Positions 33,672-41,651 of a stretch of 64,000 bases of DNA are shown one piece after another. Numbering within the stretch: position 1 is the first letter of the stretch; every line of letters begins with the position of its first letter. The position numbers and the translations under genes were made by a program. The notes under the pieces are model-generated. The model did no database searches and was not told where the DNA came from. It saw only the letters and a program-made list of their open reading frames with translations. This stretch comes from Clostridia bacterium (GTDB taxonomy: Bacteria; Bacillota; Clostridia; Oscillospirales; Acutalibacteraceae): positions 1 through 64,000 of the forward strand of contig JAFTWE010000052.1 in NCBI GenBank assembly GCA_017465465.1. The letters are read 5' to 3'.

Positions 33672-33822
33672 CACCTTATACCCATTTTGTTATAAGATGA
33701 AAATATGCTCAAAAAAGTGCATTTCGCAAAACAATGAACATAAAATGTCGAAAAAACTGATTAAAATTGCACAAAAAACCGTGACTTTATTTGTGATTTA
33801 GGTAAAACTTTCTGAACAAATG

Positions 33823-33851
33823 TTGACTTTATTTTTTATTTATTATATTAT
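33823..33851 (+). promoter_or_regulatory. Promoter of the sigma factor gene
   Basis: TTGACT (33823-33828), 17 bases, then TATTAT (33846-33851), 32 bases before the sigma factor ATG, which has a GCGAGGTG ribosome site. Confidence 0.65.
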
Positions 33852-33883
33852 CATCATATACTTATTATCTGCGAGGTGTCTGA

Positions 33884-34453
33884 ATGCTTCATTACCGTGA
33901 TGATAATGAGCTCGTCTCAGCCGCCGTTGCAGGTGATGAGCAGGCTATGTCAGCTTTAATCAAGAGCCTAATGCCGTGTGTTGAGGTTCAGGCGAGTAAG
34001 TTTTCTGACCTTGGCGCATTGACTCGTCACGACCTTATTCAGGAGGGTCTTCTCGGCGCGGTAAGGGCTGTTTTCGGGTTTGACAGCAAAAAGAGTGTTA
34101 AATTCAAAACCTATGCCGAAGCCTGCATTGCTAACAGTATTGCAGATGCAGTCCGCAACCAGTCAAGAAAAAAGCATTCTCCGCTGAACTCCTATGTGTC
34201 TATTGATGAGGTTGAGCTCACAGGCGTTAACCCTCACGACCCTGAGCGTGTTGTTTTTATGGCGGAGGAAATGGAGCAGATTAAATCTTGCATAGATAAT
34301 GAGCTGACCGACCTTGAATACGGCGTTTTAATGCGCCACATTGCAGGCGACAGCTATGATGAAATTGCCCTTGACTTAAATGTCAGCACCAAGTCTGTTG
34401 ACAATGCTCTTTCAAGAGCGAGGAAGAAAATCAAGTCGGCAAGAAATGTGTGA
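33884..34453 (+). CDS. Sigma-70 family RNA polymerase sigma factor
   Basis: A 189-residue alternative sigma factor of the SigH/SigE-like size class. Region 2 includes DLIQEGLLGAVRAVFGFD and KFKTYAEACIANSIADAVR (the -10 recognition helix). Region 4 is a helix-turn-helix, SYDEIALDLNVSTKSVDNAL, followed by a basic RARKKIKSAR end. Region 3 is reduced to a short linker. Regulon unknown. Spo0H-type factors have this layout, but no sporulation genes are nearby. Confidence 0.88.
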   Translation: MLHYRDDNELVSAAVAGDEQAMSALIKSLMPCVEVQASKFSDLGALTRHDLIQEGLLGAVRAVFGFDSKKSVKFKTYAEACIANSIADAVRNQSRKKHSPLNSYVSIDEVELTGVNPHDPERVVFMAEEMEQIKSCIDNELTDLEYGVLMRHIAGDSYDEIALDLNVSTKSVDNALSRARKKIKSARNV

Positions 34454-34509
34454 CCCACCACAGTAGGGCATTATATCGTATATGACGGGGTGCAACTCCC
34501 CCCTGGGTC
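34452..34509 (+). ncRNA. Candidate structured RNA between sigma factor and zinc-ribbon gene
   Basis: The spacer folds into a closed multi-branch structure: outer stem GACCCA (34452-34457) with TGGGTC (34504-34509), a stem GGGG/CCCC (34487-34490, 34497-34500) capped by a 6-base loop, and a short CGT/ACG stem (34477-34479, 34484-34486). The outer stem includes the sigma stop codon. It resembles a leader or a processed element but matches no Rfam class I recognise. It is not a tRNA: 58 bases, no anticodon arm. Confidence 0.45.
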
Positions 34510-34536
34510 GATATTATTTAAGCGAGGTATATCACT

Positions 34537-34815
34537 ATGTACGAAGACAAGTCACTCATCTGTAAGGAGTGCGGCAATGAATTTGTATTCACAGCCGGTG
34601 AACAGGAATTTTATGCAGAAAAAGGTTTCGTTAACGAGCCTCAGCGTTGCAAAGCTTGCCGTGACGCACGCAAGAACGCAGCCCGTGGCGAGCGTGAGCT
34701 TTTTGAAGCAACATGCGCATCATGCGGTGCAGTAGCAAAAGTTCCTTTCCGTCCCCGTGAGGACCGTCCTGTTTACTGCAGCGAGTGTTTTGCAAAGATG
34801 AAGGAAGAAGCATAA
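34537..34815 (+). CDS. Zinc-ribbon protein
   Basis: A 92-residue protein with two double-CxxC units. The first pair is CKEC and CKAC (residues 9-12 and 38-41) and the second is CASC and CSEC (residues 60-63 and 81-84), each likely binding one zinc. The middle is basic (RDARKNAARGERE). This is the zf-trcl/Zn-ribbon type found in many Clostridia, role unknown; a nucleic-acid-binding role is possible. AGCGAGGT lies upstream. It is separated from the sigma gene by the structured spacer. Confidence 0.85.
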   Translation: MYEDKSLICKECGNEFVFTAGEQEFYAEKGFVNEPQRCKACRDARKNAARGERELFEATCASCGAVAKVPFRPREDRPVYCSECFAKMKEEA

Positions 34816-34846
34816 TTATATAACATAATATATTGTTTTTCATCGG

Positions 34847-34872
34847 CACTCCGCTTTTTAGCGGAGTGTTTT
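34847..34872 (+). terminator. Intrinsic terminator
   Basis: The stem CACTCCGC / GCGGAGTG with a 6-base loop is followed by TTTTCC, downstream of the zinc-ribbon gene. Confidence 0.8.
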
Positions 34873-34882
34873 CCTTTAAATA

Positions 34883-34911
34883 TTGACTAAACTGATGAAT
34901 TAAGTTATTCT
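34883..34911 (+). promoter_or_regulatory. Promoter of the GDPD gene
   Basis: TTGACT (34883-34888), 17 bases, then TATTCT (34906-34911), about 30 bases before the GDPD start. Confidence 0.5.
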
Positions 34912-34943
34912 ATATATGATACATAAAAGAAAGGACTGTTAAT

Positions 34944-35702
34944 ATGTCTGTGAATGTTATTGCTCACCGCGGAGCCTGTAAGGTAGCGCCTCAGAACACT
35001 ATGCCCGCCTTTGAAAAGGGACTTGAGCTCGATGTTGACGGTTTTGAAACCGATGTTCACCTCACTGCTGACGGTGTACCTGTTCTTTGCCACGATTATG
35101 AAATTGAAGAAACCTCAGACGGCCACGGAACAATTACATCGATGACTCTCGATGAATTGCTTCAGTTCGATTTCGGCGGCTATTTTGGTGAGGAGTTTAA
35201 AGGCACCAAAATCCCCACCCTTGAAGAATTTCTCACTCTTTGTGAAGATGATTCTGTTGAGGTTATGAATATTGAAATTAAGCCCAGCAAAGAAAATGAT
35301 ATGACCGTTGTTCATAAAACTATTGAAGCTGTTAAGGCTCACGGGCTTTTTGATAAGCTGTTGATTTCTTCATTCAGCGCTAAAATGCTTATTGAATCGA
35401 AAAAAATCGATAAGAATTGCAAAACAGCTTTCCTTTACAGCCCAAAGGATAAAATAGTGATGAAAATTCTTTTTACCGCGGCAAAGTTTGCAAAAGGTTT
35501 GGGTGTTTCAGCCCTTCATCCTCATTTCACACTTGTTACGCCTCAGTATGTTAAAAAGGCTCACGCACTTGGAATTCAGGTTAACCCTTGGACAGTTAAT
35601 AAAGAAAGTGACATCCGCAGAATGATTAAATGCGGTGTTGACGGAATTATTACCGATTACCCCGAAGTTGTGCACAAAATCATCGATGAAATGAATGACT
35701 AA
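34944..35702 (+). CDS. Glycerophosphodiester phosphodiesterase
   Basis: The 252-residue GDPD hydrolyses glycerophosphodiesters to glycerol-3-phosphate and an alcohol. The catalytic set is visible: HRGACKVAPQNTMPAF near the N-terminus, FETDVHLTADG for metal binding, and CHDYEIEETSDGHG. No signal peptide is present, so it is a cytoplasmic UgpQ-like form. It is monocistronic, with its own promoter and terminator. Confidence 0.92.
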   Translation: MSVNVIAHRGACKVAPQNTMPAFEKGLELDVDGFETDVHLTADGVPVLCHDYEIEETSDGHGTITSMTLDELLQFDFGGYFGEEFKGTKIPTLEEFLTLCEDDSVEVMNIEIKPSKENDMTVVHKTIEAVKAHGLFDKLLISSFSAKMLIESKKIDKNCKTAFLYSPKDKIVMKILFTAAKFAKGLGVSALHPHFTLVTPQYVKKAHALGIQVNPWTVNKESDIRRMIKCGVDGIITDYPEVVHKIIDEMND

Positions 35703-35703
35703 C

Positions 35704-35739
35704 AAAACCTCCCTGTGACTAAATCATAGGGAGGTTTTT
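35704..35739 (+). terminator. Intrinsic terminator
   Basis: The stem AAAACCTCCCT / AGGGAGGTTTT with a 13-base loop ends in a T run, right after the GDPD stop. Confidence 0.85.
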
Positions 35740-35790
35740 GTCATGATTAATGTCTGTCTTTATCCGTCAGATAAATTGGAAAGAACCAAA

Positions 35791-36144
35791 TTATACCTTG
35801 TTTGATAACTTGACCAATTCTTCCTTAGTAAACTCTTTGTATCTATTATCAGCAAACATTGTTGCAGTAGTATCCGGAATATTTACCATTAGATTTTGCA
35901 AATCGATTTCCTTAGGTAATTTTAGAACATTTCCGTTTGTATCCTCTGCCTTAGAAACACAGCAAATAAATTCTCCTCGCTCAAAATTGATATCAAAAGA
36001 GCTTATGACATCTGATAAATTAACATCAAAGAATAACTCCTCATCATCTATAAAATTCTCGTATATAAATTCGAATAGAGCTTCCTTGCTTATTTTAATA
36101 ACACGGACACTATTTTCATCAAGGTCTTTTCTTGCTTTATTCAT
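35791..36144 (-). CDS. Small hypothetical protein
   Basis: A 117-residue acidic protein (KISKEALFEFIYENFIDDEE, continuing with several Asp/Glu) that I do not recognise. A GAGGG site precedes the ATG. An overlapping 197-residue frame on the other strand looks like a shadow, since it is low in acidic codons and lacks a ribosome site. It stands alone between the GDPD terminator and the GH38 operon, and its base composition is more AT-rich than its neighbours, perhaps from transfer. Confidence 0.55.
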   Translation of the reverse strand: MNKARKDLDENSVRVIKISKEALFEFIYENFIDDEELFFDVNLSDVISSFDINFERGEFICCVSKAEDTNGNVLKLPKEIDLQNLMVNIPDTTATMFADNRYKEFTKEELVKLSNKV

Positions 36145-36217
36145 AGAGTTTTCCCTCGTCAGTTTTCATTTATCAATTTCTTATTTATCTTATCACAAAA
36201 ATTCCGATTTTACAAGA

Positions 36218-36248
36218 ACAGGCACAGCAGTTAACCTGCTGTGCCTGT
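36218..36248 (-). terminator. Terminator hairpin of the GH29-HAD-GH38 operon
   Basis: A perfect 13-base-pair stem ACAGGCACAGCAG / CTGCTGTGCCTGT with a 5-base loop lies 15 bases after the GH38 stop (minus direction). The following T run is weak (TTCTTGT). Confidence 0.65.
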
Positions 36249-36262
36249 TAAATATTTTGATA

Positions 36263-39115
36263 TTATGCAAATTTGATTGTAAGAATCTTTTTGCCTGTGA
36301 TTTCAAACTCAACAAATCCGTCGTTGTCCATTGCAAGGTCTGAGATGTCTTTTTCTTCAAGTGAAACAAGCTTTGCACTTGCCCATTTGTTGCCTGAATA
36401 TGCAGGGAGTTCAAACTCAACAAGCTGTCTTTCAACAGGTGACTGAGGTTTATCGATGGGAGCAATGCCGCCGTTAACTCTGATTTTTGCAGTTTTTGCA
36501 TTGTCAGAGGGGTTAAAGAGACGAATTACCCAACCGTCACCGTCTTCAGCTCTCTTAACTGCGCTGATGTTAAGAGTTGTATCGCTGAGCTCAATGAATG
36601 AATGCTCAAGGCCGTTCTTGCCGTGGTCTGTAGGAGCAAGCTGAGCTGCTGAGAATGTGAGGTTAAATGCTTCGCTTTCGCCCCAGACATTGCCTTCTTC
36701 CCAGTCGCCCTTATGAGGCATAAAGGCATAACGGAAGGTGCTCTTGCCTATGCACTGTGAACCCTTGTCGATTCCGCTGTAATCCTGCATATCTGATGTT
36801 ACGCAAATACGAAGCGGGAAGCAACGGAGAAGTGAAAGATACATAGTGTTGTTTTCATCGTCGTCAGCTTCATAAGCCTTAAGACCTGTGTTGAGGAGTG
36901 CAACACCGTATTCATTATCAGAAATGTCAACAAATGAGTTCATAGGATGCTCAGTCATCGGAATTTCATCATAAAGTGAGTAGTCAACCTTAGCAACAGG
37001 GCGCTTGAGAACATCAAACTGACCCTGAGCGTGAACAAACTCTGCTTTGATATTTGTTGGGAATGCAACCTGGAAGTAGTGGTCCTCTGACTGGTTGTCA
37101 ACAGTTGTTTCAACCTCAAGGTAACGGGCACCCTTCTTAAGAGTAACAATGTTTTCAATCTTGAATGGCTTGAGATGCTTGGAGCGTGTCTTTTCGTCCA
37201 TAGCACGGCCTTCGGGCAATGCCCAGTCAATTTCAACCTTGTATGAAACGCTCATTTCACCCTCGTGGAGAAGAGTAATCTTTGCTCTCTCGTTAAGAGT
37301 TGTAAATGTTTCATCGTTTTCAGGAACAAAATGCTCCCAAGGATTGCCGATTTCACCTGTATCTTTAAAGTAACCAAGTGAAGAATAAAGCTTGTTGTTC
37401 TCTTTATCAAGAACATCATAAGTGCCGTTGGAGTTGAGAGTAACACGAAGATACTCATTTTCCATAACCTGAGCGCTCTTCTTCATTGTAACAGGGTTCT
37501 TAGCGCGAACCTTGTAAAGAGGCTGAACCTTAAGAGTCTTGTAACCCATACCGGGAACATCCTTAACATCAAGCATAATTGTGTACTGCTGAGTGTGAAG
37601 AACATTTGCAACATCGTTGGGGTTCTGAATAATCTGAGCGTTGTTCTTGTTTGTTGCAAGAACCTGATATTTAACCTCATTGCCGTCTTTGTCGGTAACC
37701 TTGAAGCTGTCTGCTTTCCATTCTGCAGGAATTTCAACCATAACCTTAACAACTTCGCTTCTATTGAAGGGTGCGGGGTTGAAAACAACAATAGCGGCGT
37801 CATCCTTTGAGAATGAGCTTAAGTTGATGTCACCTACAACATCCATAAATGCACGCTCAAAAACGCAAACCGAAAGCTCTTTTGACTGACGGAAACGGGA
37901 AACAACATCTTCATAAACAATATCTCTGCCGCAGGCGCCGATGCTGTCGTGACCGTGGTTCTGAAGAAGATAGTTATATGAAAGGTCAATGAAATTCTGA
38001 GGATAAGGAGCACCGCAGAATGATGCAAAAACAGCCATAGGCTCAGCATAATTCTGAAGCTTGCGCTCTGTGTCGAAGTTGTCCTGCTTAATGTATGTTC
38101 TTGCAGAAACAATCCAACCCATCATTGGGCTAACGCTGCCCTTGGTGAATGGCTCACGCATTTCACCCTTGAGAACAGGTGTATTTTCATCAAACTCATC
38201 AATAACGCCCTGCTCAAATTCTTTAAGTGTGCTGTGGAAAACCTCGCAGTTGGGGAGTGCCTCATTAAGGTCGGCAATCATCTGAACCTCTCTTGCGTCG
38301 GGGCAGGATGAGTCATGGCCTACTGACCAGAAACGGTGAGAGGTTGTCCAGTCGCCGTCCTGCTCTTTAACAGCCTGCTCGCCGCGGGCTTTGATGTTCT
38401 CTTTATGATATTCATAGAAAGGATGAGTGTACTGATAGTCAAGCTTGCCGTTTTCTGTGTCAATAAACTTGAAAGCACCGTTATTGTCATTCCAGAGCAT
38501 GTCACGGTTATTTTCGTTTGACTGATTATAGTAAACAGGGCGCTGAACAATGTACCAAAGATTGTAACGGGGACGCTTTGCAAGGCGTGAACCGTAAATC
38601 TTTGTTCCGTCAGGGCTTTCCCAGAAAAATTCTGAGTTAGGTGTGGTGTATTCGTTAACACCGCGGTAGAAGGATGCAAAGTGAATATCAAAGCCTGCAT
38701 AAATCTGAGGAAGCTGTGAAATCTGACCCCAGCCGAAAGGCGAATAGCCTGTCTTTGAAATGCCGCCCATTTCCTTGCCGATTTTGTGGCCGAGAAGAAG
38801 GTTTCTTACAAGTGACTCGCCGCCAACGCTGAATTCATCAGGAAGGCAGAACCAAGGACCAACACCGATTCTTCCCTCAGAAACATACTTTTTGAAAAGC
38901 TCTTTCTTTTCGGGATAAACTTCAAGGTAATCCTGAACAGGCATTGTCTGTGAGTCAAGGTGGAAATGCTTGAAGTCAGGATATTTTTCGAGGATATCCA
39001 TAAGCATATCAAGCATATAGCCGAGCATGTGCTGAGTTCTTCTTGCTGAAAAACGCCATTCTCTGTCCCAATGAGTGTTGGATATAAAATGGCACTGAAT
39101 TTTTTTGTTATCCAT
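36263..39115 (-). CDS. GH38-family alpha-mannosidase-like protein lacking the usual nucleophile
   Basis: The 950-residue protein has the GH38 metal motif NTHWDREW (13-20), followed by the helix and LDSQTMPVQDYL block, then C-terminal beta-sandwich domains (about 500-950). In the segment where GH38 enzymes carry the nucleophile Asp (GYLPDSFG-type), this protein reads GYSPFGWGQISQLPQI, placing Phe127 at the nucleophile position. It may use another residue, bind sugar without cleaving, or belong to a diverged subgroup. No signal peptide. It follows the HAD gene by two bases, in an operon with a GH29 fucosidase. Confidence 0.88.
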   Translation of the reverse strand: MDNKKIQCHFISNTHWDREWRFSARRTQHMLGYMLDMLMDILEKYPDFKHFHLDSQTMPVQDYLEVYPEKKELFKKYVSEGRIGVGPWFCLPDEFSVGGESLVRNLLLGHKIGKEMGGISKTGYSPFGWGQISQLPQIYAGFDIHFASFYRGVNEYTTPNSEFFWESPDGTKIYGSRLAKRPRYNLWYIVQRPVYYNQSNENNRDMLWNDNNGAFKFIDTENGKLDYQYTHPFYEYHKENIKARGEQAVKEQDGDWTTSHRFWSVGHDSSCPDAREVQMIADLNEALPNCEVFHSTLKEFEQGVIDEFDENTPVLKGEMREPFTKGSVSPMMGWIVSARTYIKQDNFDTERKLQNYAEPMAVFASFCGAPYPQNFIDLSYNYLLQNHGHDSIGACGRDIVYEDVVSRFRQSKELSVCVFERAFMDVVGDINLSSFSKDDAAIVVFNPAPFNRSEVVKVMVEIPAEWKADSFKVTDKDGNEVKYQVLATNKNNAQIIQNPNDVANVLHTQQYTIMLDVKDVPGMGYKTLKVQPLYKVRAKNPVTMKKSAQVMENEYLRVTLNSNGTYDVLDKENNKLYSSLGYFKDTGEIGNPWEHFVPENDETFTTLNERAKITLLHEGEMSVSYKVEIDWALPEGRAMDEKTRSKHLKPFKIENIVTLKKGARYLEVETTVDNQSEDHYFQVAFPTNIKAEFVHAQGQFDVLKRPVAKVDYSLYDEIPMTEHPMNSFVDISDNEYGVALLNTGLKAYEADDDENNTMYLSLLRCFPLRICVTSDMQDYSGIDKGSQCIGKSTFRYAFMPHKGDWEEGNVWGESEAFNLTFSAAQLAPTDHGKNGLEHSFIELSDTTLNISAVKRAEDGDGWVIRLFNPSDNAKTAKIRVNGGIAPIDKPQSPVERQLVEFELPAYSGNKWASAKLVSLEEKDISDLAMDNDGFVEFEITGKKILTIKFA

Positions 39116-39117
39116 TA

Positions 39118-40119
39118 TTATTTGCCTCCTTTAATGATTTTCATAATATCGTTAAAGTTTTCTTCATAATATGTGCAAACAGCCTTTGTGCCGCTGTCAA
39201 CAATGTTACCGCCGGCAATACCGATTGTGGTGTAGCCTGCAAGGCGGACTGAGCAAGCGCCTGCGCCGCTGTCTTCAATACCTACAACGTGGTTTCTGTC
39301 AGCAAATGCTTCACCGAGACCAACGATTGATGTTTCACTGTAAAGCCATGGATGGGGCTTTGGTGAAAGCTCACCGAGAGTACCTACTGAGCCTTTGCGA
39401 AGGGGGAAGCCTGCTGAAATAATTGCATCGTAGAAATCCTTGGGGTCGCCCATACCGAGGGTCTTGAATGCTGAAAGAATTTCGGGCCATGCCTTTTCAT
39501 AAAGACCTGATGTAACAAGGCCGAGCTTAACGCCCATGCTCTTTAATTCAAGCAAAAAGTCCTTAACGCCCTCTGTGGGAGTAAAAGCACCGTCTTTGCC
39601 TCTGCCTGCCATAATTTCTTCCATTTCACGGTGAGTGTGTTCAAAGTAGAAATCTCTTGCTTTGTCAAGTGAAGCACCGGGGCAGTACTTGTCAATACAA
39701 TACTGAAGATGCTCTGAAACGCTGTGACCTGAAACATAAGGAAGGTCAGCCTCTTCAAGCTCAAACTTGGGGTTGCCGAGAAGGCTTGCAATGCTCATCT
39801 GAATAATCCAAATCCAGAATTCTTCACTTCTTACCGTTGTGCCGTCAAGGTCCATAAGCACAGCCTTAACAGGCATCTCAAGCTTAACGGGCTGAACAGG
39901 GTAGTATGTAGGGTAAGCAATAGCTGACTTAACGCAAGCAAGTGAGTTGTCGCCAAAAGATACAAACTCAACCTTTTCGTCACCTGTTGCAACAATGTCA
40001 ACAACGCCGTTTTTACCTGTTACAAATCTGCCGTCTTCGGTTTTTTCAAGAAGATGAAAACCGCTTTCAGGTCCAACCTCACCAAGGTCGGGAATTAAAA
40101 TTTTCTTGTCCAATAACAT
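39118..40119 (-). CDS. HAD-family hydrolase with N-terminal extension
   Basis: The 333-residue protein has HAD motif I MDLDGTTV at about residues 89-96, motif II VTSG, and a late PKPHPWLY ... GIEDSGAGACSVRLAG block typical of beta-phosphoglucomutase-like sugar phosphatases or mutases. About 85 residues precede motif I, forming a beta-rich region of unknown role (SGFHLLEKTEDGRFVTG). It lies between the GH29 and GH38 genes, so a sugar-phosphate substrate released from fucosylated or mannosylated glycan is plausible. Confidence 0.85.
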   Translation of the reverse strand: MLLDKKILIPDLGEVGPESGFHLLEKTEDGRFVTGKNGVVDIVATGDEKVEFVSFGDNSLACVKSAIAYPTYYPVQPVKLEMPVKAVLMDLDGTTVRSEEFWIWIIQMSIASLLGNPKFELEEADLPYVSGHSVSEHLQYCIDKYCPGASLDKARDFYFEHTHREMEEIMAGRGKDGAFTPTEGVKDFLLELKSMGVKLGLVTSGLYEKAWPEILSAFKTLGMGDPKDFYDAIISAGFPLRKGSVGTLGELSPKPHPWLYSETSIVGLGEAFADRNHVVGIEDSGAGACSVRLAGYTTIGIAGGNIVDSGTKAVCTYYEENFNDIMKIIKGGK

Positions 40120-40147
40120 TTTGTGTTCCTCTTTCTATATGGAAAAA

Positions 40148-41461
40148 TTATTTATAAAGCTTAATGCAATAAGCATATTGAGTGTTAAGTGTGTCAGGGT
40201 CAAAGGCAGGGAATGTGAGCTTTACCTTGCCGTTATCGTTTGAAATAACAGGGTTAATACCACTGCCAAGGAATTCTGCTTTCAATTCGGGGTCAAAATC
40301 AACCTCGTTAAGAGTGAATTCACCAAAGGGGAATTTGAGAATAAAGGCGTAAAGCGTATCACCCTTTTTTGTGTATCTGATTCTTTCATCAGAGCTGTTT
40401 TTATATCTTACGGTTGAGTAAATTCCCTCGCCGTTAACGTCAAGCCAGCGGCCGATATCAAGGAGCTTCTGCTGCATAATAACAGGAATTCTTCCGTCGG
40501 CTGTGGGGCCGATGTTAAGAAGGAAATTGCTTCCTCTGCTTACAAGGTCAACGAGCATGTGAACAAGCTCTTTTGAAGAAAGGTAATCGTGAGGCTTTTC
40601 AAATCTGTTAAAGCCGAATGAACCGCCCATACCTCTGCATTCTTCATTTGGTCTGTCATATTGGTCCATCGCTTCAATTCCGCCGGGTGAGCTTTCACCG
40701 TTGATGTAACCGTATTCCGTGGTAAAATTACCGCCTAATTTGCCTCTTGTTTCACTGCCCCAACGGTCATTTGGAACAATAAAATCCTTAACGCTTGATT
40801 CGTTATAAAGCCACTGCAAAAACTCCGTTGAATGCCATACCGAGCTTTCGTGTGACCATTCACCGTCAGTAAAAAGGGTTGCAGGCTGATACTTTTCGAT
40901 AAGCTCCTTGAGCATAGGAATAAGATGCTTAACGGCATATTCCTCAGGGTCCTTAAGATAAAGGGGATGCCACCATTCATAAACGGAATGATAAACACCG
41001 AATTTAACATCTGTTTTATCAAGAGCATCCTTAAGCTCACGGCAAAAATCCTTATGAGGGCCAACATCAGCGCTGTTCCACCAGGGAGCGTGCTCTGTTT
41101 TATACATACAGTAGCCGTCGTGATGCTTTGAAACCAGATTTATGTATTTGGCGCCTGACTTCTGAAAAAGGTCTGCCCATTCTTCAGCGTCAAAGGCTTC
41201 GGCTTTGAACATAGGAACAAAGTCTTCGTATTTAAAATTTTCACCGTAAGTTTTTTTGTGAAAATCACGGAACTGTAATTGTGCATCAGTGGGGTCCGGG
41301 CAGTCAAGAGTCCAGCCGTACCATTCTGCATAATGACCTATGGGTGCATAAGCAGGCACGGAGTATAATCCCCAGTGAATAAAAATACCGAATTTTGCAT
41401 CAGCAAACCATTGGGGAACGGGTCTTGAATTTAAAGATTCCCAATTATTTTCATATTTCAT
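40148..41461 (-). CDS. GH29-family alpha-L-fucosidase
   Basis: The protein has 437 residues from the ATG at 41461 (GGAGGTG 6 bases upstream). It should remove terminal alpha-L-fucose. The GH29 barrel features are WFADAKFGIFIHWGLYSVPA, then HYAEWYGW, SKHHDGYCMY, and a candidate nucleophile Asp in LFTDGEWSH; DLVSRGSNFLLNIGPTADG is the conserved late block. No signal peptide. It is the first gene of the minus operon GH29-HAD-GH38. Confidence 0.93.
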   Translation of the reverse strand: MKYENNWESLNSRPVPQWFADAKFGIFIHWGLYSVPAYAPIGHYAEWYGWTLDCPDPTDAQLQFRDFHKKTYGENFKYEDFVPMFKAEAFDAEEWADLFQKSGAKYINLVSKHHDGYCMYKTEHAPWWNSADVGPHKDFCRELKDALDKTDVKFGVYHSVYEWWHPLYLKDPEEYAVKHLIPMLKELIEKYQPATLFTDGEWSHESSVWHSTEFLQWLYNESSVKDFIVPNDRWGSETRGKLGGNFTTEYGYINGESSPGGIEAMDQYDRPNEECRGMGGSFGFNRFEKPHDYLSSKELVHMLVDLVSRGSNFLLNIGPTADGRIPVIMQQKLLDIGRWLDVNGEGIYSTVRYKNSSDERIRYTKKGDTLYAFILKFPFGEFTLNEVDFDPELKAEFLGSGINPVISNDNGKVKLTFPAFDPDTLNTQYAYCIKLYK

Positions 41462-41571
41462 AGGACACCTCCAAACATATACATCATATAATACCATATT
41501 ATAGATAATTAAGTAAATAACTTTTTTGAAAAAACCGTAATAAAATCAAGGAAATTTTGCTGTTTGTTTTA

Positions 41572-41600
41572 TTGACAGGTAAAGCTGGTTAGAATATAAT
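41572..41600 (+). promoter_or_regulatory. Consensus promoter of malQ-birA
   Basis: TTGACA (41572-41577), 17 bases, then TATAAT (41595-41600): both boxes match the consensus. It is about 50 bases before the malQ start. Confidence 0.8.
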
Positions 41601-41651
41601 TTTAGAGAAAGTTTTTGAAATACAGATATATAACCGAAAGGCTGTGAATTT

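Noticed and set aside
34452..34509. tRNA gene
   Set aside because: The length (58 bases) and the lack of a T-arm GGTTCGA and an anticodon stem do not fit.
35750..36343. Plus-strand 197-codon frame over the small hypothetical gene
   Set aside because: It is a Ser/Leu/Phe-rich reading with no ribosome site; the minus-strand frame has GAGGG and a balanced acidic composition.
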